A stretch of DNA of 64,000 nucleotides from the NCBI RefSeq assembly GCF_007830055.1, contig NZ_VLLE01000004.1, forward strand, positions 1 through 64,000, written 5' to 3'. Shown piece after piece: positions 12,145-21,212 of the stretch. The notes under the pieces were generated by a model. That model was not told the origin of the DNA. It did no database searches and saw only the letters and a program-made list of their open reading frames with translations. Every line of letters begins with the position of its first letter. The stretch's first letter is position 1. The stretch is from Lacibacter cauensis (lineage in GTDB: Bacteria > Bacteroidota > Bacteroidia > Chitinophagales > Chitinophagaceae). The position numbers and the translations under genes were made by a program.

Positions 12145-12606
12145 CTATCGTCCGAAAACGATATCGTCGGGTAATTCATTCCTGTCTTCTTTCTCGTAAG
12201 GGAAATGATGAACAAGAGCGTTTCCTATTTCTGTTATAATCTGAACAAGACCATCAGCATAATCCTGCTTGCCGAAAGAAGCAATCATCTTCTTCACTTC
12301 TTCATTCCAGAAAGCAGTGCCCACTTTTTCATGAATACCTTCATCGCCAAATACAGCCAGCTGATGATCTTTCATGGCAATGTAGAGCAGCACACCATTC
12401 CGGTCTTCCGTTTTATCCATCTGCAACCCAAAAAACACTTCGGCTGCACGATGCACGGGATCAACGTAACTGCAGCGGCTTTCAACGAATAGCCGTATTT
12501 CGCCCGATGTACGTTTCTCCGCTGCACGAATGGCCTCAACGATCGATTCGTGTTCAGCTGCTGTAAACCAATCTTGCTTTTTGGTAAAGAATGAAAAGAT
12601 GCCCAT
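12145..12606 (-). CDS. Small soluble TPM-domain protein
   Basis: 153 residues with no signal peptide and no clear membrane segment. The whole protein looks like a TPM domain: an N-terminal helix (EHESIVEAIRAAEKRTSGEI), strand RLFVES, the segment NGVLLYIAMKDHQLAVFGDEGI and a C-terminal helix. It is the middle gene of the LemA operon, with 10 and 6 bp to its neighbours. The pairing of a cytoplasmic TPM protein with a membrane-anchored one next to LemA recurs in Bacteroidota. Function unknown. Confidence 0.9.
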   Translation of the reverse strand: MGIFSFFTKKQDWFTAAEHESIVEAIRAAEKRTSGEIRLFVESRCSYVDPVHRAAEVFFGLQMDKTEDRNGVLLYIAMKDHQLAVFGDEGIHEKVGTAFWNEEVKKMIASFGKQDYADGLVQIITEIGNALVHHFPYEKEDRNELPDDIVFGR

Positions 12607-12616
12607 GGGGTTGTTA

Positions 12617-13210
12617 TCAGAATTTTACTTCGGGTGCTTTATCACTACCAGGTTCTGCTTCAAAATAACCTTTTGCTTTGAAGCCCATTAAACCTGAATA
12701 GATGTTATTCGGGAAACGTTTGATCAATGTATTAAACTCCTGTGTTGCACTGTTAAAGTCGTTACGTGCAACTTTAATTCTGTTCTCCGTTCCCTCGAGC
12801 TGTGTTTGCAGGTTACGGAAACCTTCGTTTGCTTTCAGGTTTGGATAATTTTCAGTGATCATTAACAAACGACCCAACGCCTGCGATAACTGACCCTGTG
12901 CAGCCTGAAATTCCTTTAATTTTTCCGGACTCAGATCATTCGGGTCAACCTTTATCTGTGTAGCTTTTGAACGGGCTTCAACAATATCTGTAAGCGTTTT
13001 CTGTTCGAAATTCGCTTCACCTTTAACGGTATTCACCAGGTTTGGAATAAGATCTGTACGACGCTGGTATTCGCTTTGTACGTTCGCCCACTTGCCTTTA
13101 ATATTTTCCTCTGCGGTTACGCCTTTACGTTGAAAATTAATAGCTCCACAACCTCCAAACAGAACGATTGCGCCAATTATTGCCACCAGTATAAGTGTAC
13201 TTCTTTTCAT
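12617..13210 (-). CDS. lemA: LemA family protein
   Basis: 197 residues: an N-terminal membrane segment (about 5-22) and a long helical LemA domain with the family signature NVQSEYQRRTDLIPNLVNTV (about 43-62) and KTLTDIVEARSKA. LemA proteins are membrane-anchored helical bundles of unclear function. A FGGC sequence at the end of the membrane segment is only a poor lipobox, so lipoprotein status is uncertain. First gene of the LemA-TPM-TPM operon. The 13211-13416 gap upstream holds no gene; no good promoter match was found there. Confidence 0.94.
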   Translation of the reverse strand: MKRSTLILVAIIGAIVLFGGCGAINFQRKGVTAEENIKGKWANVQSEYQRRTDLIPNLVNTVKGEANFEQKTLTDIVEARSKATQIKVDPNDLSPEKLKEFQAAQGQLSQALGRLLMITENYPNLKANEGFRNLQTQLEGTENRIKVARNDFNSATQEFNTLIKRFPNNIYSGLMGFKAKGYFEAEPGSDKAPEVKF

Positions 13211-13361
13211 GTTATACTTTTTTGTTTTAGTAAATGATAAGTATTGTGTTATTTGAAATTGTTACAACTGCAGATAAATAAACAAGTCGTGAAGCTGTTG
13301 TTATACCCTTTAAATTTACTTGAAACATTTTATTTGCCAAGGTGAATTTTAAATAACACAA

Positions 13362-13391
13362 AGGGTGCCGACTTTAAAAAGCTGACACCCT
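13362..13391 (-). terminator. Probable terminator of pgk
   Basis: On the minus strand GGGTGTCAGC and GTCGGCACCC pair (one mismatch, two G-T pairs) across an A/T-rich loop, 26 bp after the pgk stop. The following T-tract is interrupted, so the signal is of moderate quality. Confidence 0.5.
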
Positions 13392-13416
13392 GACGTTTTA
13401 TTTCAAGTAAAACTAG

Positions 13417-14619
13417 TTATGCTTTCACCGCAGCAATACCCGGCAAAGTTTTTCCTTCGAAGAACTCAAGCATTGCACCGCCGCCGGTTGAAATGTAGCT
13501 TACCTTATCGGCGTAGCCAAAATCATTAACCGCAGCCACACTGTCGCCGCCGCCTACCAATGAGAATGCTCCCTTAGCAGTTGCTTCAGCTGCAGCCTGT
13601 GCAATAGTTTTTGTTCCATGCTGAAACTTTTCCATTTCAAACACACCCATCGGGCCATTCCATAAAATGGTTTTGGAATGCAACAATACATTTCTGAACT
13701 GTTCGCATGCGTTCGCACCAATATCTAATCCCATCCAGCCATCAGGTACCTGGTTGCTTGGTGCGGTTGACGTATTGGCATCTGCAGCAAATTTGTCGGC
13801 AATTACCGAATCGCTCGGCAGGTGAATAGCTACACCTTTTGCAGCTGCTTTTTCCAAAATAGCTTTTGCCGTATCCAAACGATCTTCTTCGCAAAGCGAA
13901 TTTCCGATATGACCGCCCATGGCTTTCATAAATGTATACGCCATGCCACCGCCAATGATAATATCGGTTGCACGTTCCAGTAAGTTTTCAAGGATGAGGA
14001 TTTTATCACTCACCTTCGCACCACCAATGATTGCTGTAAAAGGTTTTTCAGCCTGCAACAATACTTTTTCTGCTGCAGCCACTTCACCTTCCATCAACAA
14101 ACCAAACATTTTCTTTTCTGCAGGGAAAAACTGTGCAATTACAGCTGTAGAAGCATGTGCACGGTGAGCGGTACCAAAGGCATCGTTTACATACACATCG
14201 CCCAACTTGCTGAGTTTTTCTGCAAAAGCAGCATCGCCTTTTTCTTCTTCTTTATAAAAACGAAGATTCTCGAGCAACAATACTTCACCTGCACGCAACA
14301 TACCTGCGGTTAAGTAAGCCTGCTCACCAATACAATCGTTGGCAAATAAAACAGGTGTATTGCCGCCCAGCAGTTCTGCAAGATGGCTGATAAGATGTTT
14401 CAATGATGATTTTTCTTCGGGACCATCTTTCGGACGACCGAGATGACTCATCAGAATAACGCTGCCACCATCTGCAAGAATTTTTTTAATAGTGGGGATG
14501 GCAGCACGCATACGTGTATCGTCGGTAATAGCTTGTGTCTGTTTATCAAGCGGAACATTAAAATCAACACGGATCAATGCTTTTTGTCCGCTGAAGTTAT
14601 AGTTTGAAAATTTGCTCAT
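13417..14619 (-). CDS. pgk: Phosphoglycerate kinase
   Basis: Transfers phosphate from 1,3-bisphosphoglycerate to ADP in glycolysis. 400 residues, normal length. Conserved PGK features: RVDFNVPLD (about 17-25), SHLGRPK (about 58-64), the GGAKVSDK segment, the nucleotide-binding GGGMAYTF region and the C-terminal GGGDSVAAV. It lies 70 bp downstream of an unknown lipoprotein gene that follows gapA, so the three are likely one glycolytic unit. A TAACTTCG sequence (complement of 14652-14659) just upstream may be a weak -7 box of its own. Confidence 0.98.
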   Translation of the reverse strand: MSKFSNYNFSGQKALIRVDFNVPLDKQTQAITDDTRMRAAIPTIKKILADGGSVILMSHLGRPKDGPEEKSSLKHLISHLAELLGGNTPVLFANDCIGEQAYLTAGMLRAGEVLLLENLRFYKEEEKGDAAFAEKLSKLGDVYVNDAFGTAHRAHASTAVIAQFFPAEKKMFGLLMEGEVAAAEKVLLQAEKPFTAIIGGAKVSDKILILENLLERATDIIIGGGMAYTFMKAMGGHIGNSLCEEDRLDTAKAILEKAAAKGVAIHLPSDSVIADKFAADANTSTAPSNQVPDGWMGLDIGANACEQFRNVLLHSKTILWNGPMGVFEMEKFQHGTKTIAQAAAEATAKGAFSLVGGGDSVAAVNDFGYADKVSYISTGGGAMLEFFEGKTLPGIAAVKA

Positions 14620-14689
14620 AGTTATGTTGTTTTAATAGTTGAAAGCGGTTACGAAGTTATTATTTGCAGTAATATAATTGCAGCTAAAA

Positions 14690-15502
14690 TCAGTTGATTG
14701 ATGCCAGCAATTGTTCAACACAATTGATATTTCGCTCAACATCATTTTCGCCGGTAATTTTTACACGCATCAATCCTCCGCTGATGAGTTTATAGCCTTC
14801 TACAGCCTGTGCTTCATTGTAAAAACAATTATTCCAGGCGGTAAGCTCGTTGGCATACGCCATACTTACTTTATTGCCGTAAAACTTTATTGGCTGCGCA
14901 TACCAGGTGCCGCCGGGGTTTTCGATATTGTTGTCTTTTGCATGCTGGTACAATGCCAACAAAAACTGCAGGTATGCACGAGTGCGTTGTTTTATTTGTG
15001 CAGGCGTTTCTTCTGTTGCCGGCTTTTTACGCCAGCTATGCATTGGAGCCGCATACGGATCGGACTTGGATGCATTGGTTACCGGCTGCACATTAACACG
15101 TTCGTCCGGATTGGCCTTATCAACAGGAAAAGTTGAATAAAAACTGAACTGTGTTTTGTTGTTCCCTTCCGATTGATCGATGAGGTAACGCTCCTTCGGT
15201 ACATCCTGCTGTAAGCTATCCGGTTGAAGTACCAACAGCTTTTTACTGTTATCAAACGTCCAGTTGCCCTGTTCAAATAACAGATCGGCACAAAGTGTAT
15301 ACTTCCCCTCCGGATAAAAGCGAAGCATGTACACTCCGATCTTGTTTAACCCATCGTCTTTCTGCTTATCCAGCTTTACATACCACTCACAATTTTTAGG
15401 ATCGGGAGGTAAAAACGACTCGGTTTTGGGACCGCTGTTGCACGCTAAGAATAAAAAAGGGATACTCCATAAGAAATATCCCTTTACAGTTTTTGTATTC
15501 AC
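14690..15502 (-). CDS. Lipoprotein of unknown function between gapA and pgk
   Basis: I do not recognise this family. 270 residues with a lipoprotein signal: hydrophobic stretch then FLAC with Cys21 as the lipidated residue. The first half (about 35-115) is beta-rich and reads like a lipocalin-type or META-like sheet (GVYMLRFYPEGKYTLCADLLFEQGNWTFD region). The second half is helical, followed by a final beta-rich segment. It starts 9 bp after the gapA stop, so translation is probably coupled to gapA, and it is followed by pgk. Location would be the periplasmic face of a membrane. Why it sits in a glycolytic operon is not known. Confidence 0.85.
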   Translation of the reverse strand: MNTKTVKGYFLWSIPFLFLACNSGPKTESFLPPDPKNCEWYVKLDKQKDDGLNKIGVYMLRFYPEGKYTLCADLLFEQGNWTFDNSKKLLVLQPDSLQQDVPKERYLIDQSEGNNKTQFSFYSTFPVDKANPDERVNVQPVTNASKSDPYAAPMHSWRKKPATEETPAQIKQRTRAYLQFLLALYQHAKDNNIENPGGTWYAQPIKFYGNKVSMAYANELTAWNNCFYNEAQAVEGYKLISGGLMRVKITGENDVERNINCVEQLLASIN

Positions 15503-15511
15503 AAAGTTTAA

Positions 15512-16522
15512 TTACTTGATGAGTTTAGCAAAATAGTGAAGTGTACGCACCAACTGGCTTACATAACTCATTTCGTTATCGTACCAGCTAACTACACGCA
15601 CCAATTGTGTATCGCCTACAGTTTGTACTCTTGTTTGTGTTGCATCAAACAAAGAACCGTAGCTGATGCCAATGATATCGCTGCTCACAATTTCATCTTC
15701 GGTATAACCGAAACTTTCATTTGCTGCTGCTTTCATGGCTGCATTTACTTCTTCTGCCGTTACTTTCTTACCCAATACTGCAGTTACTTCAGTTAAAGAA
15801 CCGGTAAGGGTTGGTACACGTTGTGCACTGCCATCCAGTTTACCTTTCAATGATGGTAATACCAAGCCGATTGCTTTTGCAGCACCTGTACTGTTAGGCA
15901 CAATATTTTGTGCGGCTGCACGTGCACGACGCAGATCACCTTTTGGATGAGGAGCATCCTGTGTGTTCTGATCGTTGGTGTAAGCGTGGATGGTTGTCAT
16001 TAAACCATTCACAATTTCAAATTTCTCTTCGAGCACCTGTGCCATTGGCGCCAGGCAGTTTGTAGTACAGCTTGCGCAGCTGATTACGGATTCGCTACCA
16101 TCGAGAATATTGTGGTTTACGTTGAATACGATTGTTTTCAGATCGCCTGTTGCAGGAGCACTGATTACTACTTTTTTCGCACCGGCAGTAAGGTGAGCTT
16201 CTGCTTTAGCTTTATCGGTAAAGAAACCTGTACATTCCAGCACCACATCTACATCGTGTGAACCCCATGGAATTTGTGCAGGGTCTTTCTGAGCATAAAT
16301 TTTTATTTCGTTGCCGTTAACAATAATGGAGTTCTCTGTACTTTTTACATCTTCTTCAAAACGGCCCTGTGCTGTATCGTACTTTAATAAGTGTGCCAAT
16401 ACTTTAGGTGAGGTAAGATCATTGATTGCCACTACATCGATGCCTTCCATTTTAAAAATCTGGCGATAAACCAGACGACCGATACGTCCGAACCCATTAA
16501 TCGCAACTTTAACTGTGCTCAT
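15512..16522 (-). CDS. gapA: Glyceraldehyde-3-phosphate dehydrogenase
   Basis: Oxidises and phosphorylates glyceraldehyde-3-phosphate in glycolysis. 336 residues: Rossmann motif INGFGRIGR (8-16), Asp35 after the second strand (AINDL), which favours NAD+, and the active-site motif SCTTN with catalytic Cys152. The C-terminal WYDNEMSYV is also conserved. First gene of the gapA-lipoprotein-pgk unit. A TACCTTCG sequence (complement of 16557-16564) resembles a -7 box with one mismatch, but no TTTG lies at the right distance. Confidence 0.98.
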   Translation of the reverse strand: MSTVKVAINGFGRIGRLVYRQIFKMEGIDVVAINDLTSPKVLAHLLKYDTAQGRFEEDVKSTENSIIVNGNEIKIYAQKDPAQIPWGSHDVDVVLECTGFFTDKAKAEAHLTAGAKKVVISAPATGDLKTIVFNVNHNILDGSESVISCASCTTNCLAPMAQVLEEKFEIVNGLMTTIHAYTNDQNTQDAPHPKGDLRRARAAAQNIVPNSTGAAKAIGLVLPSLKGKLDGSAQRVPTLTGSLTEVTAVLGKKVTAEEVNAAMKAAANESFGYTEDEIVSSDIIGISYGSLFDATQTRVQTVGDTQLVRVVSWYDNEMSYVSQLVRTLHYFAKLIK

Positions 16523-16682
16523 GAGATTTTAATTTAGTAGTTATAAAAATGCGGTGCGAAGGTAATGAGTTTACGAATTAAAGCCTGTTAGTTTTCAAAC
16601 ATAATCAAGGATGACTTCAGGCATCGGTTTGCATCTGTTTTTTCGTTATGGAAAAAAGTTTCAAGAAATATCTGAAAAATTG

Positions 16683-16714
16683 TTTGGGAGAAAAGATGCA
16701 TGACCCTATCTTTG
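16683..16714 (+). promoter_or_regulatory. Promoter of tRNA-Glu
   Basis: TTTG (16683-16686), 20 bp, TATCTTTG (16707-16714): an exact match to the Bacteroidota -33/-7 consensus, ending 17 bp before the tRNA. Confidence 0.88.
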
Positions 16715-16731
16715 CACTCCCAAAAACAAAT

Positions 16732-16803
16732 GCCGCGTTGGTCAAGGGGTTAAGACGCCTCCCTTTCACGGAGGAATCACGGGTTCGAATCCCGTACGTG
16801 GTA
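16732..16803 (+). tRNA. tRNA-Glu (anticodon TTC)
   Basis: 72-nt cloverleaf: acceptor GCCGCGT pairs with ACGTGGT, D-arm with GGTCAAGGGGTTAAGAC, anticodon loop CTTTCAC (TTC), T-arm GGGTTCGAATCCC. CCA is not encoded. It is a single-gene unit with its own promoter and terminator. The protein-like frame antisense to it is not a gene. Confidence 0.96.
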
Positions 16804-16806
16804 CAA

Positions 16807-16835
16807 AGGCCTGGTTTAAAACCGGGCTTTTTCAT
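16807..16835 (+). terminator. Terminator of tRNA-Glu
   Basis: GCCTGGTTT / AAACCGGGC hairpin followed by TTTTTC, starting 4 bp after the tRNA. Confidence 0.8.
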
Positions 16836-16937
16836 TTTTCGGCACTTTCCGGTGATTTTCAACAATTTTTTCTATTTGCCGGATCAGGCTTTGGCTGACT
16901 TTCAAAACCCGACCCGGCAATTCTGTCAACTCTGTTT

Positions 16938-18335
16938 TTAGATACCAATCTCAAAATGCATTTCCGGAATTAGTACATCGGTAAATCCTTTGCGCATTAA
17001 ACGTTGCTGAAATGCATGCTGCACATCGTACTCGCCATGCACGATAAATAATTTTTCTACCTGCTTCGGATCCTGGCAAGCCAGCCATTGGCTCATGTCT
17101 TCATAATCGCCATGGGCACTCATGCTGCGTATTTGCCCGATCTCTGCATGCACTTCCTTTTCCACCCCGAATATTCTTACCTCTTTTCGTCCGGCTAACA
17201 ACTTGCCGCCCAACGATCTTGGTTCGCAATAGCCCGTAAGGAGAATGGTGTTGCGGCTGTTTTCAATGGCATTGTTGATGTGGTGTTTTACACGTCCCGC
17301 ATCGGCCATACCACTTGCACTGATGACCACATACGGGCCGCTTTTGAAATTGAGGAGTTTTGACTCGTCGACTGTTTTCACAAACTTCAACCCCTTAAAC
17401 CCAAATGGATCATTATCGGTTTGTAATACTTTTTGAATGCGCTTATTAAAATACTCCGGATAACTTTTTACGATCTGTGTTGCTTCCATACTCAGCGGAC
17501 TATCGACATAATATTCCAGATCGGGCAGGCGACGCTCCAGTTCCAGCTGATTAAGATCGTACAACAGTTCCTGTGTTCGGCCAACGCTGAATGCAGGAAC
17601 AATCAGTTTTCCTTTTTTCTGCAGACAGGCTTTTTCAATCCACTGCAATAACTGATCGGGAGTTGAAATGGCATTATCATGTAAACTGTTACCATAGGTT
17701 GATTCCATGATAATGATATCGGCTTGCGGAAACTCCTGCGGCGATTTTAAAATCACATCACGGTAACGGCCGATGTCACCCGAAAACGTAATGGCCTTTG
17801 TCTTGCCATTTTCTGTAACCCGTAAATGCACACAGGCACTGCCAATGATGTGCCCGGCATCGGTAAACATGGCTTCAATACCATCGGCTACTTTAAACCA
17901 TTGCCCGTACTCATGCTGAACAAAACGATTGAGCGCTGCTTTTGCATCTTCAATGGTATACAACGGCTGCAGGTAAGGCATGTTCATGGCTGCACGGCGC
18001 TTGTTTTCGTACTTCACATCATCTTCCTGAATTTCTGCACTGTCTTCGAGCAACACTGCGGTTAAACTTGCAGTAGCATCGGTGCAATGTATTTCGCCTT
18101 TGTATCCATCCTTACACAACTTCGGAATTAGCCCACTATGATCAATATGTGCATGACTTAAAATCATGTAATCAATTTCTGCCGGATCGAAGCCCCAGTG
18201 CCTGTTCATAGCATCGGTATCTTTTCCCATACCCTGGAACAAACCACAATCGAGCAATAAGCGTTTACCGTTTACAGTTAGTATATGTTTGCTGCCTGTA
18301 ACACAACGTGCAGCTCCGTGAAATGAAAGTTTCAT
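16938..18335 (-). CDS. Beta-CASP metallo-beta-lactamase-fold RNase/exonuclease
   Basis: 465 residues from the ATG at 18335. An in-frame start 17 codons upstream would add residues translated from a repeat element and is rejected. Metallo-beta-lactamase motifs: HAHIDHSG (61-68, zinc ligands), a DAGHIIGSA segment and SGDIGR. The beta-CASP part follows, with PAFSVGRTQELLYDL, SGMADAGRVKHHI and, near the end, FIVHGE. This is the family of CPSF73-like or YSH1-like nucleases, generally RNA-processing, and cytoplasmic here as there is no signal peptide. It lies 74 bp downstream of a DUF4442 gene and could be co-transcribed with it. Confidence 0.93.
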   Translation of the reverse strand: MKLSFHGAARCVTGSKHILTVNGKRLLLDCGLFQGMGKDTDAMNRHWGFDPAEIDYMILSHAHIDHSGLIPKLCKDGYKGEIHCTDATASLTAVLLEDSAEIQEDDVKYENKRRAAMNMPYLQPLYTIEDAKAALNRFVQHEYGQWFKVADGIEAMFTDAGHIIGSACVHLRVTENGKTKAITFSGDIGRYRDVILKSPQEFPQADIIIMESTYGNSLHDNAISTPDQLLQWIEKACLQKKGKLIVPAFSVGRTQELLYDLNQLELERRLPDLEYYVDSPLSMEATQIVKSYPEYFNKRIQKVLQTDNDPFGFKGLKFVKTVDESKLLNFKSGPYVVISASGMADAGRVKHHINNAIENSRNTILLTGYCEPRSLGGKLLAGRKEVRIFGVEKEVHAEIGQIRSMSAHGDYEDMSQWLACQDPKQVEKLFIVHGEYDVQHAFQQRLMRKGFTDVLIPEMHFEIGI

Positions 18336-18339
18336 AATA

Positions 18340-18364
18340 ACCCCCTCCGCCCCCTGAAGGGGGA
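18340..18364. repeat. C-rich hairpin element (CCCCC-TGAA-GGGGG)
   Basis: CCCCC, a short spacer, CCCCC (18350-18354), TGAA, GGGGG (18359-18363), immediately upstream of the beta-CASP gene. Same design as the element at 3223-3246. Such elements often occur many times between genes in this phylum (general knowledge, not checked here). Confidence 0.5.
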
Positions 18365-18409
18365 ACTGTAACACTCCGCCCTTCAAAGAGATTTTTATTT
18401 TTAAAGTTT

Positions 18410-18895
18410 CTAATTCTTTGCTTTAAATGACCATGTAATATAAAATTCTGCAACAATCTCACCGGCTTTGTTTTGGCCGATTGATTTTGCTTTGATTGTT
18501 TTTGCTTCGCCTGTAGCAATTGCCTCGTCTACCAACCGTTCAAATTCCTTACCGGCCTCACAAACAAAGCTTGTAACATCGGTTGCTTTCTTAAAAAAAT
18601 TTCCTTCGATTGATACCACCAGCATGGATACTGCAGGCTTTCGTCCGCTGATCTGCATTAAGCCCAATACACCCGTTGTCATTTCTGCAGCCATGGCCAA
18701 ACAGGCAAAATAAGTTGAGCGAAAAGGGTTTTGCGAAAACCACTTGTACGGCACCGTTACCACGCATTGTTCTTCCGTAATTGATTGGATGCGTACGCCA
18801 CTGAAAAAAGCTGCAGGCAGCTTGAGCAGCAGAAACAGTTTCCCTCTTAACGGATGTGTAAGTTGTTTAATAAACTGTGTTGCAGATTCTTTCAT
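18410..18895 (-). CDS. DUF4442 hotdog-fold protein
   Basis: 161 residues from the ATG at 18895; a start 10 codons upstream (18925) is possible but less likely. The fold pattern is hotdog-like, as in thioesterases: PYKWFSQNPFRSTYFACLAMAAEMTTG corresponds to the central helix region, followed by strands. DUF4442 proteins are thioesterase-related, but the substrate is unknown. It lies between the papain-like protease gene (59 bp upstream) and the beta-CASP nuclease gene. No catalytic residue can be assigned from sequence alone. Confidence 0.85.
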   Translation of the reverse strand: MKESATQFIKQLTHPLRGKLFLLLKLPAAFFSGVRIQSITEEQCVVTVPYKWFSQNPFRSTYFACLAMAAEMTTGVLGLMQISGRKPAVSMLVVSIEGNFFKKATDVTSFVCEAGKEFERLVDEAIATGEAKTIKAKSIGQNKAGEIVAEFYITWSFKAKN

Positions 18896-18954
18896 ATGGC
18901 ATTGCAGGTGAATCGCCCGCCTCACTAAAGATAAAGCGAACAGATGAGCATCTG

Positions 18955-20577
18955 TTACTTTGTTATTTCAACAATACAAGCTACTACATTATTGGCATCA
19001 CCGTTCACATCAAAACGCATCGTTCCTTTTCCGGTTGATGAATAACGCACATTACGAATAAGCGATGAACCGAGTGCCCGGTTGAGCCTGCTGCCAAAAT
19101 CGGCCGAAGGATCACTGCTGATCTGTTGATTAAGCTGATACCAATCGAGCTCCTTCTTACTCACCACTACTGCAATTACATCACGGTTGCCGATACTGTC
19201 AGGCGTCATGCTTTTATCTTTCGGAAACAAACGCACACCGGTAATACCACAGAACGGCGAATATTTTGTTTTGGTTGGATCATCGGTGCGTGGATAAGGA
19301 AACAACGTATAACTGGTTCCATCCACTTCTTTACCGAACACATACACATAACACTCGGTTGTGTTCTTCAGCTCCATTTTAAATTTATCGCCGGGACGAA
19401 GAGCTGTTGTTGTTTCAAAACGATTACCGCCCATATTGCGTAATGCAATGTAATCTCCGGCTACTGTCTTCTTTCCATCATATTGAACACTAACCAATCC
19501 TACTTCGCAAGCAAACTGTTGTACATCTTCGTTACCTGCATGCATCGGATTAACACCGTACGCTTCACGTACAAAATTTTGAAAATCGCCGTAACGTACC
19601 CAGGCAAAACCATTTACTCCCCATTCCTGTCCCCAACTGTTCATCAGTAAAAATGAACCACTGTATTTTTTATCATCATACCCCACCACGCACATTGCAT
19701 GACCGCCAAAGCCCATCATGCTTCTGTCGCCGGGAGCAGGCACCCACAAGTCTTGACCCATCATGGGTTGCATAAAACTTTGTCCTACCATCATTCCAAT
19801 AACAACCGGTGCACCTTGCGAAAGATTTTGTTTGATGGCCTGCAGATCAACTACATCATTCCGGTCGCCCAAACTCAAACGGTTAAATCCCCGCATACGA
19901 TACTGCTGGGCCGTTTGTTGCAGATTATTGTTGGGCTGCGTTTGGCAATCCTGATCGTTGTATGGAAACTGATCGAAGGGAACATCGCCACGTTTGGTCA
20001 TAAATTCCATGGCACGAATAATGTACGAACCCTGGCAACCATCGAGACCAATTTGATTGTACATGAACGAGGGAGAGAACGCAACTTCGTTTGGCTGTTT
20101 GCCTGTACGTGCAGCTTCTAAAATCGTATGCGCTGCAAATGCACTACTCCACGCCACACAACTTCCCTGCGAACCTTGATTCTGTGGTGTAGGACAAAAG
20201 CGTTGCAGGTTGGCAGATTCAGGCAACGGATTTTTTGTATCATCATCAGCAAGCGGTTCGTAGATCTCTGCTTTTTCAAATTGTTTCGGATCGAGAAATC
20301 CGCCAGTTGCAAGATTGGCAAGATCGCTTACATTGCAACCTCCACGACCCAATAAAAAGTAGGCGCCAAGAGCTACTACCAATAACAATATAATTCCTTT
20401 GCCACCACCTCCACCACCACGGCCAAACATACTCAGCAATAAAGGCAGCAGGTTGAGCAAACCACCGCCACCTCTTCCGCCGCCACCCGGGCCAACGGGA
20501 AAATTTCCACCACCTCCACCATCGTTGTTGTATTGTTCCTGTTGATCCTGCGGATCATCTGTCATGCGTATAGGCAT
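18955..20577 (-). CDS. Membrane-anchored papain-family (C1A) protease with Gly-rich N-terminus and DUF4384-like tail
   Basis: 540 residues. An N-terminal Gly-rich region (20-60) is followed by a membrane helix (about 61-77), so the enzyme is tethered with its catalytic part outside. The C1A domain (about 122-345) has the oxyanion Gln134, catalytic Cys140 in QGSQGSCVAWS, His293 in GGHAMCVVGYD and Asn313 in NSWG. The C-terminal region (about 355-540) resembles DUF4384, a beta-rich domain often coupled to caspase or papain-like proteases. No inhibitory propeptide is obvious. The start at 20577 has an alternative four codons downstream. Substrate unknown. Confidence 0.92.
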   Translation of the reverse strand: MPIRMTDDPQDQQEQYNNDGGGGGNFPVGPGGGGRGGGGLLNLLPLLLSMFGRGGGGGGKGIILLLVVALGAYFLLGRGGCNVSDLANLATGGFLDPKQFEKAEIYEPLADDDTKNPLPESANLQRFCPTPQNQGSQGSCVAWSSAFAAHTILEAARTGKQPNEVAFSPSFMYNQIGLDGCQGSYIIRAMEFMTKRGDVPFDQFPYNDQDCQTQPNNNLQQTAQQYRMRGFNRLSLGDRNDVVDLQAIKQNLSQGAPVVIGMMVGQSFMQPMMGQDLWVPAPGDRSMMGFGGHAMCVVGYDDKKYSGSFLLMNSWGQEWGVNGFAWVRYGDFQNFVREAYGVNPMHAGNEDVQQFACEVGLVSVQYDGKKTVAGDYIALRNMGGNRFETTTALRPGDKFKMELKNTTECYVYVFGKEVDGTSYTLFPYPRTDDPTKTKYSPFCGITGVRLFPKDKSMTPDSIGNRDVIAVVVSKKELDWYQLNQQISSDPSADFGSRLNRALGSSLIRNVRYSSTGKGTMRFDVNGDANNVVACIVEITK

Positions 20578-20674
20578 TGTTCAGTGTTTTTATACTGATT
20601 AAATGTAATGTAAGTTTTTGAAGAACGGAACAGCATCTGCCCGTAATCAATCTTATCTTTCGAAAAAAAGAATC

Positions 20675-21211
20675 ATGCGAAATATCATGGCGTTTGTATG
20701 TTGTTTTATAATAGCTGAAGCATCATTAACGGCTCAAACAAAAACAGATACTTTAGCTGTAGCAACAAAAGATGTAGAAACTGTTGATGCTATTATTGCG
20801 GCGTTGTATAACGTCATCAGCGGACCTGCAGGTGAAGTAAGAAACTGGAACCGCATGCGGAGTTTGTTTTTGCCCGAAGGAAAACTGGTAGCTACTGCAG
20901 TTCGACCAACAGGTGAAGTGGTGAAGCGTGTTTTAACTGTTGAAGAATATATTGCCGGTAATGGACCTATATTGGAGAAGAATGGATTTTTTGAAAAAGA
21001 AATTCTCCGCAAGCAGGAAGTGTACGGACATATTGCCCATTGCTTCAGCACGTATGAAGCAAGAAGAACTGCAACCGATGCTGAACCGTTTATGCGTGGC
21101 ATCAACAGCATTCAATTGTATAACGATGGAAAACGTTGGTGGATCTTAACCGTGTTCTGGCAAACAGAGAATAAAGATTTGTTGATACCGAAGGAATATT
21201 TGAAACAATAA
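20675..21211 (+). CDS. Exported NTF2/SnoaL-like protein
   Basis: 178 residues from the ATG at 20675, which places a signal peptide (MRNIMAFVCCFIIAEASLTAQ) at the N-terminus. An upstream in-frame start at 20618 would add 19 residues ahead of it and is rejected. The mature part has the compact alpha+beta pattern of the NTF2-like (SnoaL) superfamily: N-terminal helix AIIAALYNVISG, SLFLPEGKLV, then strands around HCFSTYEAR and GINSIQLYNDGKRWWILTVFW. Function unknown. It ends 1 bp from the convergent amidohydrolase gene. Confidence 0.8.
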   Translation: MRNIMAFVCCFIIAEASLTAQTKTDTLAVATKDVETVDAIIAALYNVISGPAGEVRNWNRMRSLFLPEGKLVATAVRPTGEVVKRVLTVEEYIAGNGPILEKNGFFEKEILRKQEVYGHIAHCFSTYEARRTATDAEPFMRGINSIQLYNDGKRWWILTVFWQTENKDLLIPKEYLKQ

Positions 21212-21212
21212 G

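Noticed and set aside
16557-16599. Promoter TTTG-N31-TACCTTCG upstream of gapA
   Set aside because: The spacing (31 bp) is far outside the 19-23 bp seen in the good matches and the -7 box has a mismatch.
16617-16941. Protein-like frames across tRNA-Glu
   Set aside because: They are translations of the tRNA and its flanks, a known kind of false gene (antisense run of RTRDSSVKGRRLNPL type).
18336-18386. 17-codon N-terminal extension of the beta-CASP protein
   Set aside because: Overlaps the C-rich repeat; the downstream ATG begins the conserved fold.
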